From NCBI RefSeq assembly GCF_003259255.1, contig NZ_QGOL01000007.1, forward strand, positions 62,001 through 126,000: a DNA stretch of 64,000 bases, in the 5' to 3' direction. The translations under genes were made by a program, and so were the position numbers. Shown here in pieces: positions 17,796 through 25,662 of this stretch. The first letter of the stretch is position 1. The number at the start of each line of letters is the position of its first letter. Source of the stretch: Algoriphagus litoralis. Lineage in GTDB: Bacteria; Bacteroidota; Bacteroidia; Cytophagales; Cyclobacteriaceae. Under the pieces are notes generated by a model. The model saw only the letters and a program-made list of their open reading frames with translations. It was not told the DNA's origin and made no database searches.

Positions 17796-20318
17796 TTGGT
17801 GGAAAGCCTATTTGGAGATCAAGAATTTTTAGGAAAAGAAAGCGGGTATAACTTCGCCGATATCATCCTGCCTGTCCCCATCCCGAGGATGTTCACCTAC
17901 AAAATCCCTTCTAATCTGAAATCACAGATCCAGATCGGTTCTCGGGTGATGGTGCAGTTTGGCAAGAAAAAAGTGCTGACGGGCATCATCGGTAAGGTGC
18001 ACAACAAGCCACCTCAGGCTTATGAATCGAAGCCAATTTTGGAGGTGTTGGATATCGAGCCCAGTGTGAATCCGCTCCAAATCCGCTTTTGGGTTTGGAT
18101 GGCTGAATACTATTGCTGCCATATCGGTGAAGTGATGCATGCAGCGGTTCCCTCAGGCCTTCGGCTTTCCAGCGAAAGTAAAATTCAGCTCAACCCGAAT
18201 TTTGACCGGGAGCAAAGCAAATTTCCCTTGGATTTTAGGGAGGAAAAGATCTTGGAAGCTCTGGAGAAAACCGAAGAAATCAGCTACGAAGACTGCGAAA
18301 AAATCCTTGGCGTTAAGACGATTCACCCGATTCTGAAAAGTCTTGTTGCCAAGGAAGCAATCCTGGTTTTTGAGAAAGTTCAGGAAAAGTATACCCCGAA
18401 AGTTGAAACCAGAATTCGACTGACTGCAGATATTGTTTCGAGTAAGGCAGCTTTGGAAGCAGTCTTTGAGGGTGTTCAGGGCAAACCCAAGCAGGAATCT
18501 ATCCTACTGAAATACCTTCGAGATATACCCGTTTTCCAAAAACCACAGCTGAATGAGAAAGGAGTCGACAAAGCCACACTATTGGAAGAAGGCGATTCCG
18601 AAAGTTCGCTCAAGACATTGATCAAAAACGGAATTTTTGAGTCTTTCAAAGTTGTAGTAAACCGACTTCCTGAGGAAGAACCTGAAAAAGAACCTGCAGT
18701 ACTTTCAATTTCCCAACAAGCAGCTTTTGAAGAGATCAAAACCCATTTTGAGAGCAAACAGACGGTTTTATTGCATGGTGTGACGGGAAGCGGAAAGACC
18801 GAAATCTACATCCAACTCATCCGGGAAGTGATGGATAGCGGTTCTCAGGTGCTTTTGCTATTACCCGAAATCGCACTCACCACACAGATCGTCAGCCGAT
18901 TGAAAAAAGTCTTTGGCTCCCAGATGGGCGTCTACCATTCCAAATACTCGGACAATGAGCGTGTGGAAGTTTGGAATGGCGTATTGAGCGGGAGATTTTC
19001 TTTTGTAGTTGGCGTACGTTCTTCGATTTTCCTGCCTTTCGACAGTCTGGGGATGATTATCATCGATGAGGAGCACGAACCCAGTTACAAGCAATTTGAT
19101 CCTGCGCCGAGATTTCATGCCCGCGATGCTGCGACAATGCTCGCCTATTTCCATCAGGCCAAGACCCTTTTAGGTTCAGCTACTCCGTCCTTCGAATCCT
19201 ATTTCAATGCCAATCAGGGTAAATATGGCTATGTGGAAATCACCCATCGCTTTGGAGATGCCAGGATGCCGCAGTATCACCTTGCAGACCTAGCTGCCGA
19301 TCGCAAGAAGAATCTACTTAAACTGGATTCCACTCGAATGATGCGGGAGAAAATCCAAGCGGCTTTGGACAATCAGGAGCAGGTTTTGATCTTCCAAAAT
19401 CGGCGCGGCTACTCCCCTTACATCCAGTGTGAGGACTGCGGATGGACGGGACAATGCGTGCAATGCGATGTGAGTTTGACGTACCATCAGTTTGCAGAAG
19501 AAATGCGCTGCCATTACTGTGGCTACAAGGAAAAAGTGCCTCAGTCCTGCCCTGCTTGTGGTAGTACGCAATTGACGACCATGGGAATGGGTACAGAGCG
19601 AATCGAAGAATCGCTGAGTCTACTTTTCCCAGAAGCCCGAATGGGCAGAATGGACCTCGATACCACTCGAAACAAGTATGGCTATCAGCGACTTTTGGAT
19701 GAGTTTGGAGCCGGGCAGATTGATATTTTGGTTGGCACGCAAATGATTACCAAAGGCTTGGATTTTGGAAAAGTGACTGTCGTCGGCATTTGGGATGGAG
19801 ACCGGATTTTGAATTTTCCGGATTTCCGATCTGGAGAGCGCGCTTATCAGCAAATCACCCAAGTAGCAGGTCGTGCAGGGCGAAGAGAAGTCCAAGGTCA
19901 GGTGATCATTCAAAGCCGAAATCCCGATAATGACTTGTATGAAAAAGTGATTAAGGGAGATTACTTTGAGTTTTTCCGTCAGGAAATGATGGACCGGAAG
20001 AAGTTCTACTATCCTCCTTATGTCAAGCTTGTGAAAATCACGACAAGGCATTCTGACTTCAAAGTCTCCGAAAAAGCCGCCCATGCGCTACATCGAGAGA
20101 TGGCAACTATTGCGGTGAAAAAGATTGTGCTAGGCCCTGAGAAAGGAATCATTGCCCGAATCAAGAATCAATATCAGTTTGAAAGCTTGATCAAACTGGA
20201 TCGAAGCGGGAATACCCAAAGTGTCTTCAAAGACAGCCTTGCCAAAATCCTGGAAGAGCTTCAGTCCCGGCCTGAGTTCCGTTCAGTGCGATGGATCGTA
20301 GATGTGGATCCCTCGTAG
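17796..20318 (+). CDS. priA: Primosomal replication restart helicase PriA
   Basis: 840-residue 3'-5' DNA helicase that reloads DnaB at stalled forks. The N-terminal DNA-binding domain begins FADIILPVPIPRMFTYKIP. Walker A is GVTGSGKTEIY near residue 330, the DEEH box is IIIDEEHEPSYK, and eight zinc-binding cysteines lie at about 544-590 (CEDC, CVQC, CHYC, CPAC). Helicase motif VI is QVAGRAGR. The start is unusual: a TAG at 17787 blocks any upstream extension and no ATG lies near, so translation must use TTG at 17796 or GTG at 17799. The gene follows the DUF255 gene with no gap to speak of. Confidence 0.96.
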   Translation: MVESLFGDQEFLGKESGYNFADIILPVPIPRMFTYKIPSNLKSQIQIGSRVMVQFGKKKVLTGIIGKVHNKPPQAYESKPILEVLDIEPSVNPLQIRFWVWMAEYYCCHIGEVMHAAVPSGLRLSSESKIQLNPNFDREQSKFPLDFREEKILEALEKTEEISYEDCEKILGVKTIHPILKSLVAKEAILVFEKVQEKYTPKVETRIRLTADIVSSKAALEAVFEGVQGKPKQESILLKYLRDIPVFQKPQLNEKGVDKATLLEEGDSESSLKTLIKNGIFESFKVVVNRLPEEEPEKEPAVLSISQQAAFEEIKTHFESKQTVLLHGVTGSGKTEIYIQLIREVMDSGSQVLLLLPEIALTTQIVSRLKKVFGSQMGVYHSKYSDNERVEVWNGVLSGRFSFVVGVRSSIFLPFDSLGMIIIDEEHEPSYKQFDPAPRFHARDAATMLAYFHQAKTLLGSATPSFESYFNANQGKYGYVEITHRFGDARMPQYHLADLAADRKKNLLKLDSTRMMREKIQAALDNQEQVLIFQNRRGYSPYIQCEDCGWTGQCVQCDVSLTYHQFAEEMRCHYCGYKEKVPQSCPACGSTQLTTMGMGTERIEESLSLLFPEARMGRMDLDTTRNKYGYQRLLDEFGAGQIDILVGTQMITKGLDFGKVTVVGIWDGDRILNFPDFRSGERAYQQITQVAGRAGRREVQGQVIIQSRNPDNDLYEKVIKGDYFEFFRQEMMDRKKFYYPPYVKLVKITTRHSDFKVSEKAAHALHREMATIAVKKIVLGPEKGIIARIKNQYQFESLIKLDRSGNTQSVFKDSLAKILEELQSRPEFRSVRWIVDVDPS

Positions 20319-20398
20319 GATGGTCTATTGTTGAATTGACTAATTTTTTGATTTGTCCAGATTTACAAGGCTACAAACCTTGAGTAGTGACAAAAAAA

Positions 20399-20474
20399 CC
20401 TGCTGCTGGAGAAGCAGATAACAAAATCAAGGGCCATCTATTTTAGCCAAAAGCTGTATTTCTATTGTATTTCT
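20399..20474. repeat. Direct repeat copy 1 flanking the PIN toxin-antitoxin pair
   Basis: 76-bp copy beginning CCTGCTGCTGGAGAAGCAG and ending with CTATTGTATTTC plus a few bases. By eye it matches the copy at 21217-21292 at about 85 % of positions. It contains a CTGCT/AGCAG hairpin and a decayed AGCC/GGCT-type hairpin. It lies between priA and the antitoxin gene and may end the priA transcript. Confidence 0.75.
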
Positions 20475-20506
20475 GGTTTTTAGGACGATATCATTTTCAA
20501 TTATTT

Positions 20507-20534
20507 ATACGTACATTAGAGTATTCATACGTAT
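20507..20534. promoter_or_regulatory. Candidate operator: two TACGTA palindromes 20 bp apart
   Basis: ATACGTA at 20507-20513 and TACGTAT at 20528-20534 are exact inverted copies whose centres are 20 bp apart, two helical turns. The second ends 3 bp before the antitoxin start codon. This is the arrangement expected for autoregulation by a dimeric ribbon-helix-helix antitoxin. Confidence 0.5.
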
Positions 20535-20537
20535 TCT

Positions 20538-20810
20538 ATGAAAAAGAAACTCAACATCACCATCGAGGAAAATCTGCTGGAAAAAATCAAAGCTTACGCC
20601 GAGTCCAAAGACCGAAGCGTGTCGGATTTGGTTCAGGAGCATTTTGAAACTTTGATTAAGCCAAGACCAAGTCTCCCAAATGGAATGAATTTGGTTGAAT
20701 ACATGAAGTCACTACCAAAATCAAAGATCGAATTTCCAGAGGGAATGGACTGGAAAGAAGAGTACTATCGAGCAAAGGCCAAAAAATGGGGCTATGAAGA
20801 TCTTCTTTGA
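20538..20810 (+). CDS. RHH-like antitoxin of a PIN-type toxin-antitoxin pair
   Basis: 90-residue protein. Residues 1-40 (KKKLNITIEENLLEKIKAYAESKDRSVSDLV written in shorter form as NITIEENLLEKIK and DRSVSDLVQEHF) follow the strand-helix-helix pattern of ribbon-helix-helix DNA-binding antitoxins, similar to the DUF6364 group. The C-terminal half (IEFPEGMDWKEEYYRAKAKK) would bind and neutralise the PIN toxin. The reading frame overlaps the toxin gene by 17 nt, the usual order for such pairs. A paired TACGTA element just upstream is a candidate operator. Confidence 0.85.
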   Translation: MKKKLNITIEENLLEKIKAYAESKDRSVSDLVQEHFETLIKPRPSLPNGMNLVEYMKSLPKSKIEFPEGMDWKEEYYRAKAKKWGYEDLL

Positions 20811-21207
20811 CGTGAATGTGATTCTTGATTTTTTTCTGGAAAGAAGCCCAGACCAAGATCAATTGAATGAATTTTTCCTAAAACTTGAAGAAAGAAAGAT
20901 TCAGGGTTTTATCTCGATTTCAGTGCTCCAAACTTGCTGTTACTACCTCGAGCTTGCAAAAGGTTTGGAAGTGACCAAACAGATTGCAGGAGTAATTGCT
21001 AAAAGATTTGACTTTTTGGAAGGATCGAAATATGAGGTGCTTAGCGCGGTAGAATCTGATTTTGACGACATCGAAGATGCTATTCACTGTTTTATTGCAA
21101 TCAATTCTGAAATGGAAGGAATTGTAACAAATGATCAGAAATTTTTAAGGCACTCCAAGCCTCAACTTCCAATTTTGACACCCATTCAGCTTTTGGAAAG
21201 GCTTTAG
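20794..21207 (+). CDS. PIN-domain ribonuclease toxin
   Basis: 137-residue PIN-fold protein, the likely toxin of a type II pair. Acidic residues of the metal-binding site are visible: Asp6 in FFDVNVILDF, Asp91/Asp92 and Asp95 in the DDIEDAI block, and Asp114 in VTNDQKF. Its function is predicted to be RNA cleavage, released when the antitoxin is degraded. The gene overlaps the antitoxin gene by 17 nt and ends 9 bp before repeat copy 2, so the pair sits as a cassette between two direct repeats. Confidence 0.88.
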   Translation: MKIFFDVNVILDFFLERSPDQDQLNEFFLKLEERKIQGFISISVLQTCCYYLELAKGLEVTKQIAGVIAKRFDFLEGSKYEVLSAVESDFDDIEDAIHCFIAINSEMEGIVTNDQKFLRHSKPQLPILTPIQLLERL

Positions 21208-21216
21208 AAAAAAAAT

Positions 21217-21292
21217 CCTGCTTCTAGAGAAGCAGGATAACATAATCTAGTGTCATCTATTTCAGCCGAAGGCTGTTTTTCTATTGTATTTC
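21217..21292. repeat. Direct repeat copy 2 flanking the PIN toxin-antitoxin pair
   Basis: 76-bp copy matching 20399-20474. It contains a long perfect palindrome, CCTGCTTCTAGAGAAGCAGG (21217-21236), then a compact CAGCC/GGCTG hairpin with T5. The hairpins are better preserved here than in copy 1. Confidence 0.75.
21263..21280 (+). terminator. Terminator after the PIN toxin gene
   Basis: CAGCC (21263-21267), loop GAA, GGCTG (21271-21275), then TTTTT. It lies inside repeat copy 2, 55 nt after the toxin stop. A further AAACC/GGTTT hairpin with a T-run follows at 21322-21337. Confidence 0.75.
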
Positions 21293-21344
21293 AACGGTAT
21301 TTCTAAGCAAAATACCAATTGAAACCCTCGAGGTTTTTAAAACA

Positions 21345-24290
21345 TCAAATGTTTAATGCCTCCCAAAGAATCTCCACCGGATGCTTCGCTTTCCGACCCG
21401 TTCCATCGGCAATTTGATGACGGCAAGAAGTACCCGGCGCAGCGATGAATGTATCCGCTTCTGCTTTTCTCACCGCAGGAAACAGCACCAACTCCCCAAT
21501 CTGCTGTGAAACGTCAAAGTGCTCTGCCTCATAGCCAAAGCTACCAGCCATCCCACAGCAACCACTTGGTATCGTTTCTACACTATAGTTGACGGGAAGC
21601 GAAAGTATTTTTTGCGTCCAAGTCAACGAAGAAAGTGCCTTCTGATGGCAATGCCCATGTAGCTTGATCTTTTGTGATTTGGAGGTAAATGACTCGGCTT
21701 TGATATTTCCAGCGGCCACTTCCTGACCGAGAAACTCGTCGATCAGCTTGACGTGAAACTTGAGTTTCTTGGCAGCAGGCACTAATTCAGGGCTAACAAT
21801 TCTCGGGTATTCATCCCGGAAACTTAAAATCGCAGATGGCTCCAAACCAATCAACGGTGTATTGCCATCGATCAATTTCTCGAAAGTTCGGACGTTTGCT
21901 TCTGCATGTTTTTTGGCTTTCTTCAACAATCCCTTAGAAAGTGCCGATCGCCCGCTTTCCTCATGATCAACCACTTTGACTTCGTAACCGAGTTTTTTCA
22001 AAAGAGAAATCGCCTTGATGCCGATTTGCGTATCGTTATGGTTGGTGAATTCATCCACGAAAAAGTACACCGACTTGATTGTTTTTGCAGGACCAGCTAG
22101 GGATGCATAGTTCTTTTTGTACCACTTTCTCAGACTGGTCGGACTGATTTCAGGTAGATTTCGGCTTGGGGCCACGTTTAATACGGATTTCATCAGGCCG
22201 CCTGTCACCGAATTGCTCAAGAAAAAATTAGCGATTCCGGGCACCTTAGCTCCTAATTCATTCAGTTCATTGATATAGGCAAAAGCCCTGGAGCGAAGTG
22301 GAACCCCATTGGTTTTTTGATACTGGTAGAGAAATTCCGCCTTCATGCTCGCCATATCCACGCCCGAAGGACACTCTGCTGTGCAGCCCTTGCAACTTAA
22401 GCAAAGGTCCATCGCTTCTTTGATCTCGGTATGGTCGAAGGCATTTTCGGTCTTATCCAAAGTCAAAAACTCCCGCAGGGTATTGGCCCGACCACGAACG
22501 GTATCTCGCTCATTTCGAGTCGCCATAAAGCTCGGACACATCGTCCCTCCCGAACCCGGTAGCTTGCGACAATCACCCGAACCGTTACATTTCTCCGCCA
22601 AGCGTAGAATGCCTCCATCAGCAGAATAATCAAACACCGTCTTGTGCTCGGGAGTGACCATTCCAGGCTCATAGCGCAGGAACTTATTCATTGGCGCAGC
22701 ATCCACAATTTTGCCTGGATTGAAGATGTTTTTTGGGTCCCAGTTGTATTTGATTCGACGGAAAAGTTCGTAGTTCTTTTCTCCCACCATTAATGGAATA
22801 AAAGCCGCTCGCACTCGTCCGTCTCCATGCTCGCCGGACAGCGAACCCTGATATTTCTTCACCAACTTGGCCGAAGCCAAAGAAATCTGATAAAACTCCT
22901 CGACATCCTCGGCCTTTTTCAGGTCCAAAATCGGACGCATGTGGATCTCTCCTGCACCTGCGTGGGCATAGTGAACCGGATTTTGGTTGAAACCTTTCAG
23001 AATCTCATCCAACTCATCAATGTAATCCGCCAAGTCCTCGATATCCACGGCAGTATCTTCAATACAAGCTACCGCTTTGGGGTCGCCTGGAATATTTCCC
23101 AGAAGCCCCAAACCAGCTGCGCGAAGTGCCCAAGCAGAGGCCACACGGGCGGGCTCAATGATCGGATAGGCATAACCATAGCCACCTGCTTTCAGATCAG
23201 CGACGAGTGCCTCCCCTTTGGCCATGGCCTCTTCCAGCGTTTTTCCCCGAAACTCGATCATCAAAATCGCCTTGGGATCACCCTCAACGAAGTAGCGGTT
23301 TTTGGAGTATTCGATGCTTTCCTTGGTGCAGTCCAGGATGATTTTATCCATCAGTTCTACTGCAGTCGCCGGATGCTTCATAGCGACTTGGGCGGATTTC
23401 ATGCTTTCGTGGATGCTCTCAAAATGTGCCGCTACCACGATTTCCACAGGATCAGGAAGTGGATCGAGACTGATTTTGATTTCGGTGGTAAAGGCCAAAG
23501 TCCCCTCCGAACCTGCCAGCAACTTACAGAAGTTGAATTTTTCTTTGCCTTCGAAAAGCTCAGCTTTGAGCAATTCATCTACTGCATAACCTGTATTTCG
23601 GCGGTGGATGGACTTTTTGGGGAATTGGGCATGGATTTCTTCTCTGATTTCAGGGTTATTGAGCTCGTCGAAAACCTGTCGGTAGATTGTTCCCTCCAGA
23701 TCTTTTTGTCCGCACTTCCGGTCAAACTCGTCCTGCGAAATCTCTCCGAAAATGACCTTTTTCCCATCACTTAAAATGGTATTCAAGGAAATAACCTTGT
23801 CCCGAGTGACGCCATAAACGATTGAAGTCGTGCCTGAAGAATTATTCCCAACCATCCCTCCGATCATCGCCCGATTGGCAGTGGAAGTGATGGGGCTGAA
23901 AAATAAGCCATGAGGCTTAAGGTATCGGTTCAACTCATCTCGAACGACTCCAGGTTGTACCCGAACCCAGCGTTCTTCTGGATTGAATTCCAGGATTTGA
24001 GTGAAATGCTTGGAAACGTCCACCACGATTCCATTTCCCACACATTGTCCGGCTAGTGAAGTACCTGCGGTTCGGGGGATCAGGGACGTACCATGCTCGG
24101 TAGCAAAGTAAATGAGTTTTTGGATATCGGATTCGGACTTAGGAAAAGCGACTGCCAAGGGCATCTCTCTATAGACAGATGCATCGGTGGCGTACAGGGT
24201 CCGGGTGAGTCGGTCAAACTGCAAACTACCCTCCAATTGGGTGGCCAGTTTTTCTAAATGAGGTACTAGGTTAGGTTGGTCTGAAAGCAT
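21345..24290 (-). CDS. FAD- and Fe-S-binding D-2-hydroxyacid dehydrogenase (YdiJ-like)
   Basis: 981-residue fusion of a D-lactate/2-hydroxyglutarate-type flavoprotein with a GlpC-like iron-sulfur module. The FAD-binding domain (about 45-190) has PRTAGTSLAGQCVGNGIVVD. The FAD-oxidase C-terminal domain follows with HAGAGEIHMRPI and SGEHGDGRVRAAFI. A ferredoxin-like region holds CNGSGDCRK and CLSCKGCTAECPSG (Fe-S ligands), and the C-terminal CCG domain contains GCCGMAGSFGYE. The architecture matches E. coli YdiJ, which oxidises D-2-hydroxyglutarate; D-lactate is the other likely substrate. Electrons probably go to the quinone pool. It stands alone, opposite in direction to its neighbours. Confidence 0.92.
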   Translation of the reverse strand: MLSDQPNLVPHLEKLATQLEGSLQFDRLTRTLYATDASVYREMPLAVAFPKSESDIQKLIYFATEHGTSLIPRTAGTSLAGQCVGNGIVVDVSKHFTQILEFNPEERWVRVQPGVVRDELNRYLKPHGLFFSPITSTANRAMIGGMVGNNSSGTTSIVYGVTRDKVISLNTILSDGKKVIFGEISQDEFDRKCGQKDLEGTIYRQVFDELNNPEIREEIHAQFPKKSIHRRNTGYAVDELLKAELFEGKEKFNFCKLLAGSEGTLAFTTEIKISLDPLPDPVEIVVAAHFESIHESMKSAQVAMKHPATAVELMDKIILDCTKESIEYSKNRYFVEGDPKAILMIEFRGKTLEEAMAKGEALVADLKAGGYGYAYPIIEPARVASAWALRAAGLGLLGNIPGDPKAVACIEDTAVDIEDLADYIDELDEILKGFNQNPVHYAHAGAGEIHMRPILDLKKAEDVEEFYQISLASAKLVKKYQGSLSGEHGDGRVRAAFIPLMVGEKNYELFRRIKYNWDPKNIFNPGKIVDAAPMNKFLRYEPGMVTPEHKTVFDYSADGGILRLAEKCNGSGDCRKLPGSGGTMCPSFMATRNERDTVRGRANTLREFLTLDKTENAFDHTEIKEAMDLCLSCKGCTAECPSGVDMASMKAEFLYQYQKTNGVPLRSRAFAYINELNELGAKVPGIANFFLSNSVTGGLMKSVLNVAPSRNLPEISPTSLRKWYKKNYASLAGPAKTIKSVYFFVDEFTNHNDTQIGIKAISLLKKLGYEVKVVDHEESGRSALSKGLLKKAKKHAEANVRTFEKLIDGNTPLIGLEPSAILSFRDEYPRIVSPELVPAAKKLKFHVKLIDEFLGQEVAAGNIKAESFTSKSQKIKLHGHCHQKALSSLTWTQKILSLPVNYSVETIPSGCCGMAGSFGYEAEHFDVSQQIGELVLFPAVRKAEADTFIAAPGTSCRHQIADGTGRKAKHPVEILWEALNI

Positions 24291-24416
24291 AGAGTAAAAA
24301 TACAGATCGGAAATAAATTAATTGTGGTAATAATAGCTTAATGAAAAACTTGTTCCCCAAAGTTTTTCAACTATCCTAAAAGTACAATTGAAAATAGAAC
24401 CCTAACTTAGTGAATC

Positions 24417-24725
24417 ATGGGAGCAATAATTTCTGGAGTCATTTTTTTGGTAATTGGGCTGACTGTTCGAGTTTATCCAAATATTCTTGCAGGCTACAAT
24501 AATCTGTCTCAAAAAGAGCAAGAAAATGCTGAAAAAAATAGGCTGCCATTTTTCGGCTTCATTTTATTTACGGCTATGGGTATCATCGCCATTCTTGCCT
24601 ATGCCTTTTCTATTTGGTTGGAAAATCCAACCCTGAGCTCAAAAACAACCTTGATCGTTACTTTGGTTGGCGCAGTGATCGCCGTGGTTGGTGGTAATTA
24701 TTTAAAAAATAACAGAATCAACTAA
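24417..24725 (+). CDS. Small DUF3784-like membrane protein
   Basis: 102-residue protein with three hydrophobic helices (about 3-20, 45-65 and 78-95). The loop after helix 1, YPNILAGYNNLSQKEQENAEK, is the hallmark of DUF3784. No function is known for the family. Its 3' end overlaps the convergent mntA gene by 8 nt. Confidence 0.75.
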   Translation: MGAIISGVIFLVIGLTVRVYPNILAGYNNLSQKEQENAEKNRLPFFGFILFTAMGIIAILAYAFSIWLENPTLSSKTTLIVTLVGAVIAVVGGNYLKNNRIN

Positions 24726-25050
24726 TTTCAACCTTGATTTTCTGCCGAGAAGCTGAATAAAACACCTTTCCAACCCTTTGGATGTGTTCTTTGAGGTTTT
24801 CATTATTGATCTCCTTCCAAACCTGAAGATCGACTGTCAAGGGAAAATCACTCGAATTAACCTCCATCCAGATTTCACCTAAGGTTTTTCGATCTATCTC
24901 ATCAAAAATTACCAAATCCAAATCACTGCGCACGGTGTAGGTTCCTTTGGCACGTGAACCATAGACTTTTACCTCAGAAATGGCTGGGTAATTCCTAAAA
25001 ATCTCGAGAAGGATTTGGAAAGATTTATCAGATAGTCCAAAAGTTTCCAT
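24718..25050 (-). CDS. mntA: MntA-type nucleotidyltransferase antitoxin
   Basis: 110-residue minimal nucleotidyltransferase. The active-site motif GSX10DXD is exact: Gly31-Ser32, ten residues, Asp43-Leu-Asp45 (in GSRAKGTYTV and RSDLDL). In characterised HepT/MntA modules this enzyme adds AMP units to a tyrosine of the HEPN partner and so silences its RNase activity. The ATG overlaps the hepT stop by one base (TAATG), so the two are translationally coupled. Assignment to the toxin-antitoxin group rather than to generic HI0073-type pairs rests on the matching partner motif. Confidence 0.88.
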   Translation of the reverse strand: METFGLSDKSFQILLEIFRNYPAISEVKVYGSRAKGTYTVRSDLDLVIFDEIDRKTLGEIWMEVNSSDFPLTVDLQVWKEINNENLKEHIQRVGKVFYSASRQKIKVEIS

Positions 25051-25457
25051 TAGTGAATTTCTGAAAGTTTTTTTGCCAGTGAGGCTAACAAAGGTGTATA
25101 AACAGACTGGATATCAGGAATAACCGATTCAAAGGTTTCCAGATCATAACTATGAATTAGTAAGTTCCGATCATTGATCATTTCCAGCCAAACCTCAATT
25201 TGATCAATGTACTTAGCCTGAAAGGCTTCCTTTACGACCACTTTGGGAGAAATACGATCCAAAATCAAGCCATCAGACTCCATTTTATCTTTCAGCGTCT
25301 TCCAACCTAACTCTAACGTATATTCAAATCGCTGGACAATCCCCTCTTTTTCTAATTGAGAAAGTTCGTCCAAATCCATTGATTCTACTTCCACAAGGAG
25401 ATTTACTGCCTTGAGGAAATTATCCAAACGCTGAATCCAACGAATATCCTTTTCCAT
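25050..25457 (-). CDS. hepT: HepT-type HEPN ribonuclease toxin
   Basis: 135-residue all-helical HEPN protein of the HI0074/HepT type. The RNase motif RX4HXY is exact: Arg97-Asn-Leu-Leu-Ile-His102-Ser-Tyr104. Tyr104 is the residue modified by the MntA partner in the studied systems. The first gene of the pair, it has an AGGAG-like ribosome site upstream of ATG and an AATTGA/TCAATT inverted repeat just above it (25468-25483) that could be an operator. Predicted role: tRNA or mRNA cleavage when unmodified, for phage defence or maintenance. Confidence 0.88.
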   Translation of the reverse strand: MEKDIRWIQRLDNFLKAVNLLVEVESMDLDELSQLEKEGIVQRFEYTLELGWKTLKDKMESDGLILDRISPKVVVKEAFQAKYIDQIEVWLEMINDRNLLIHSYDLETFESVIPDIQSVYTPLLASLAKKLSEIH

Positions 25458-25507
25458 AAACTCCTGAATTGATTGTTCAATTTACCACAATTACTTAGAG
25501 AGAAAAA

Positions 25508-25616
25508 TCAATGACCAAACGGCCAACACTATTTAGGGAAGGTCAATTATCAATGACCAAACTCAATGATCAATGATCAAGTTTGCCAAACCCTTGATAA
25601 TTGAAAATTGAGTTTG
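25508..25616. repeat. Cluster of short direct and interleaved inverted repeats
   Basis: TCAATGACCAAAC occurs at 25508-25520 and 25550-25562. Two perfect inverted pairs interleave: TCAATTATCAA (25543-25553) with TTGATAATTGA (25594-25604), and CAAACTCAAT (25558-25567) with ATTGAGTTTG (25607-25616). A short CAATGAT tandem lies between. The region separates hepT from ydcF. Confidence 0.7.
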
Positions 25617-25644
25617 AAAATTCCACCCTTCCCGCGTTTATTTG
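25614..25644 (+). promoter_or_regulatory. Probable promoter of the YdcF-family gene
   Basis: TTG at 25614-25616, a 20-nt spacer, and TTTATTTG at 25637-25644 (7 of 8 to TAnnTTTG). The start codon follows 18 nt later. The -33 element overlaps the last arm of the adjacent inverted repeats. Confidence 0.5.
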
Positions 25645-25662
25645 CCCAAAACCTAAGTCCTA

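Noticed and set aside
20399..21292. Integron attC sites around the PIN toxin-antitoxin pair
   Set aside because: The repeats are direct copies with terminator-like hairpins, but the paired RYYYAAC and GTTRRRY core sites of attC were not found.
22827..23774. 315-codon open frame on the plus strand
   Set aside because: It lies wholly inside the minus-strand FAD/Fe-S dehydrogenase gene, whose domains are unmistakable. The plus-strand translation is Phe/His-rich and has no family pattern.
25508..25616. CRISPR-like array
   Set aside because: The repeats are only 10-13 bp, irregularly spaced and partly inverted; no constant repeat with unique spacers exists.
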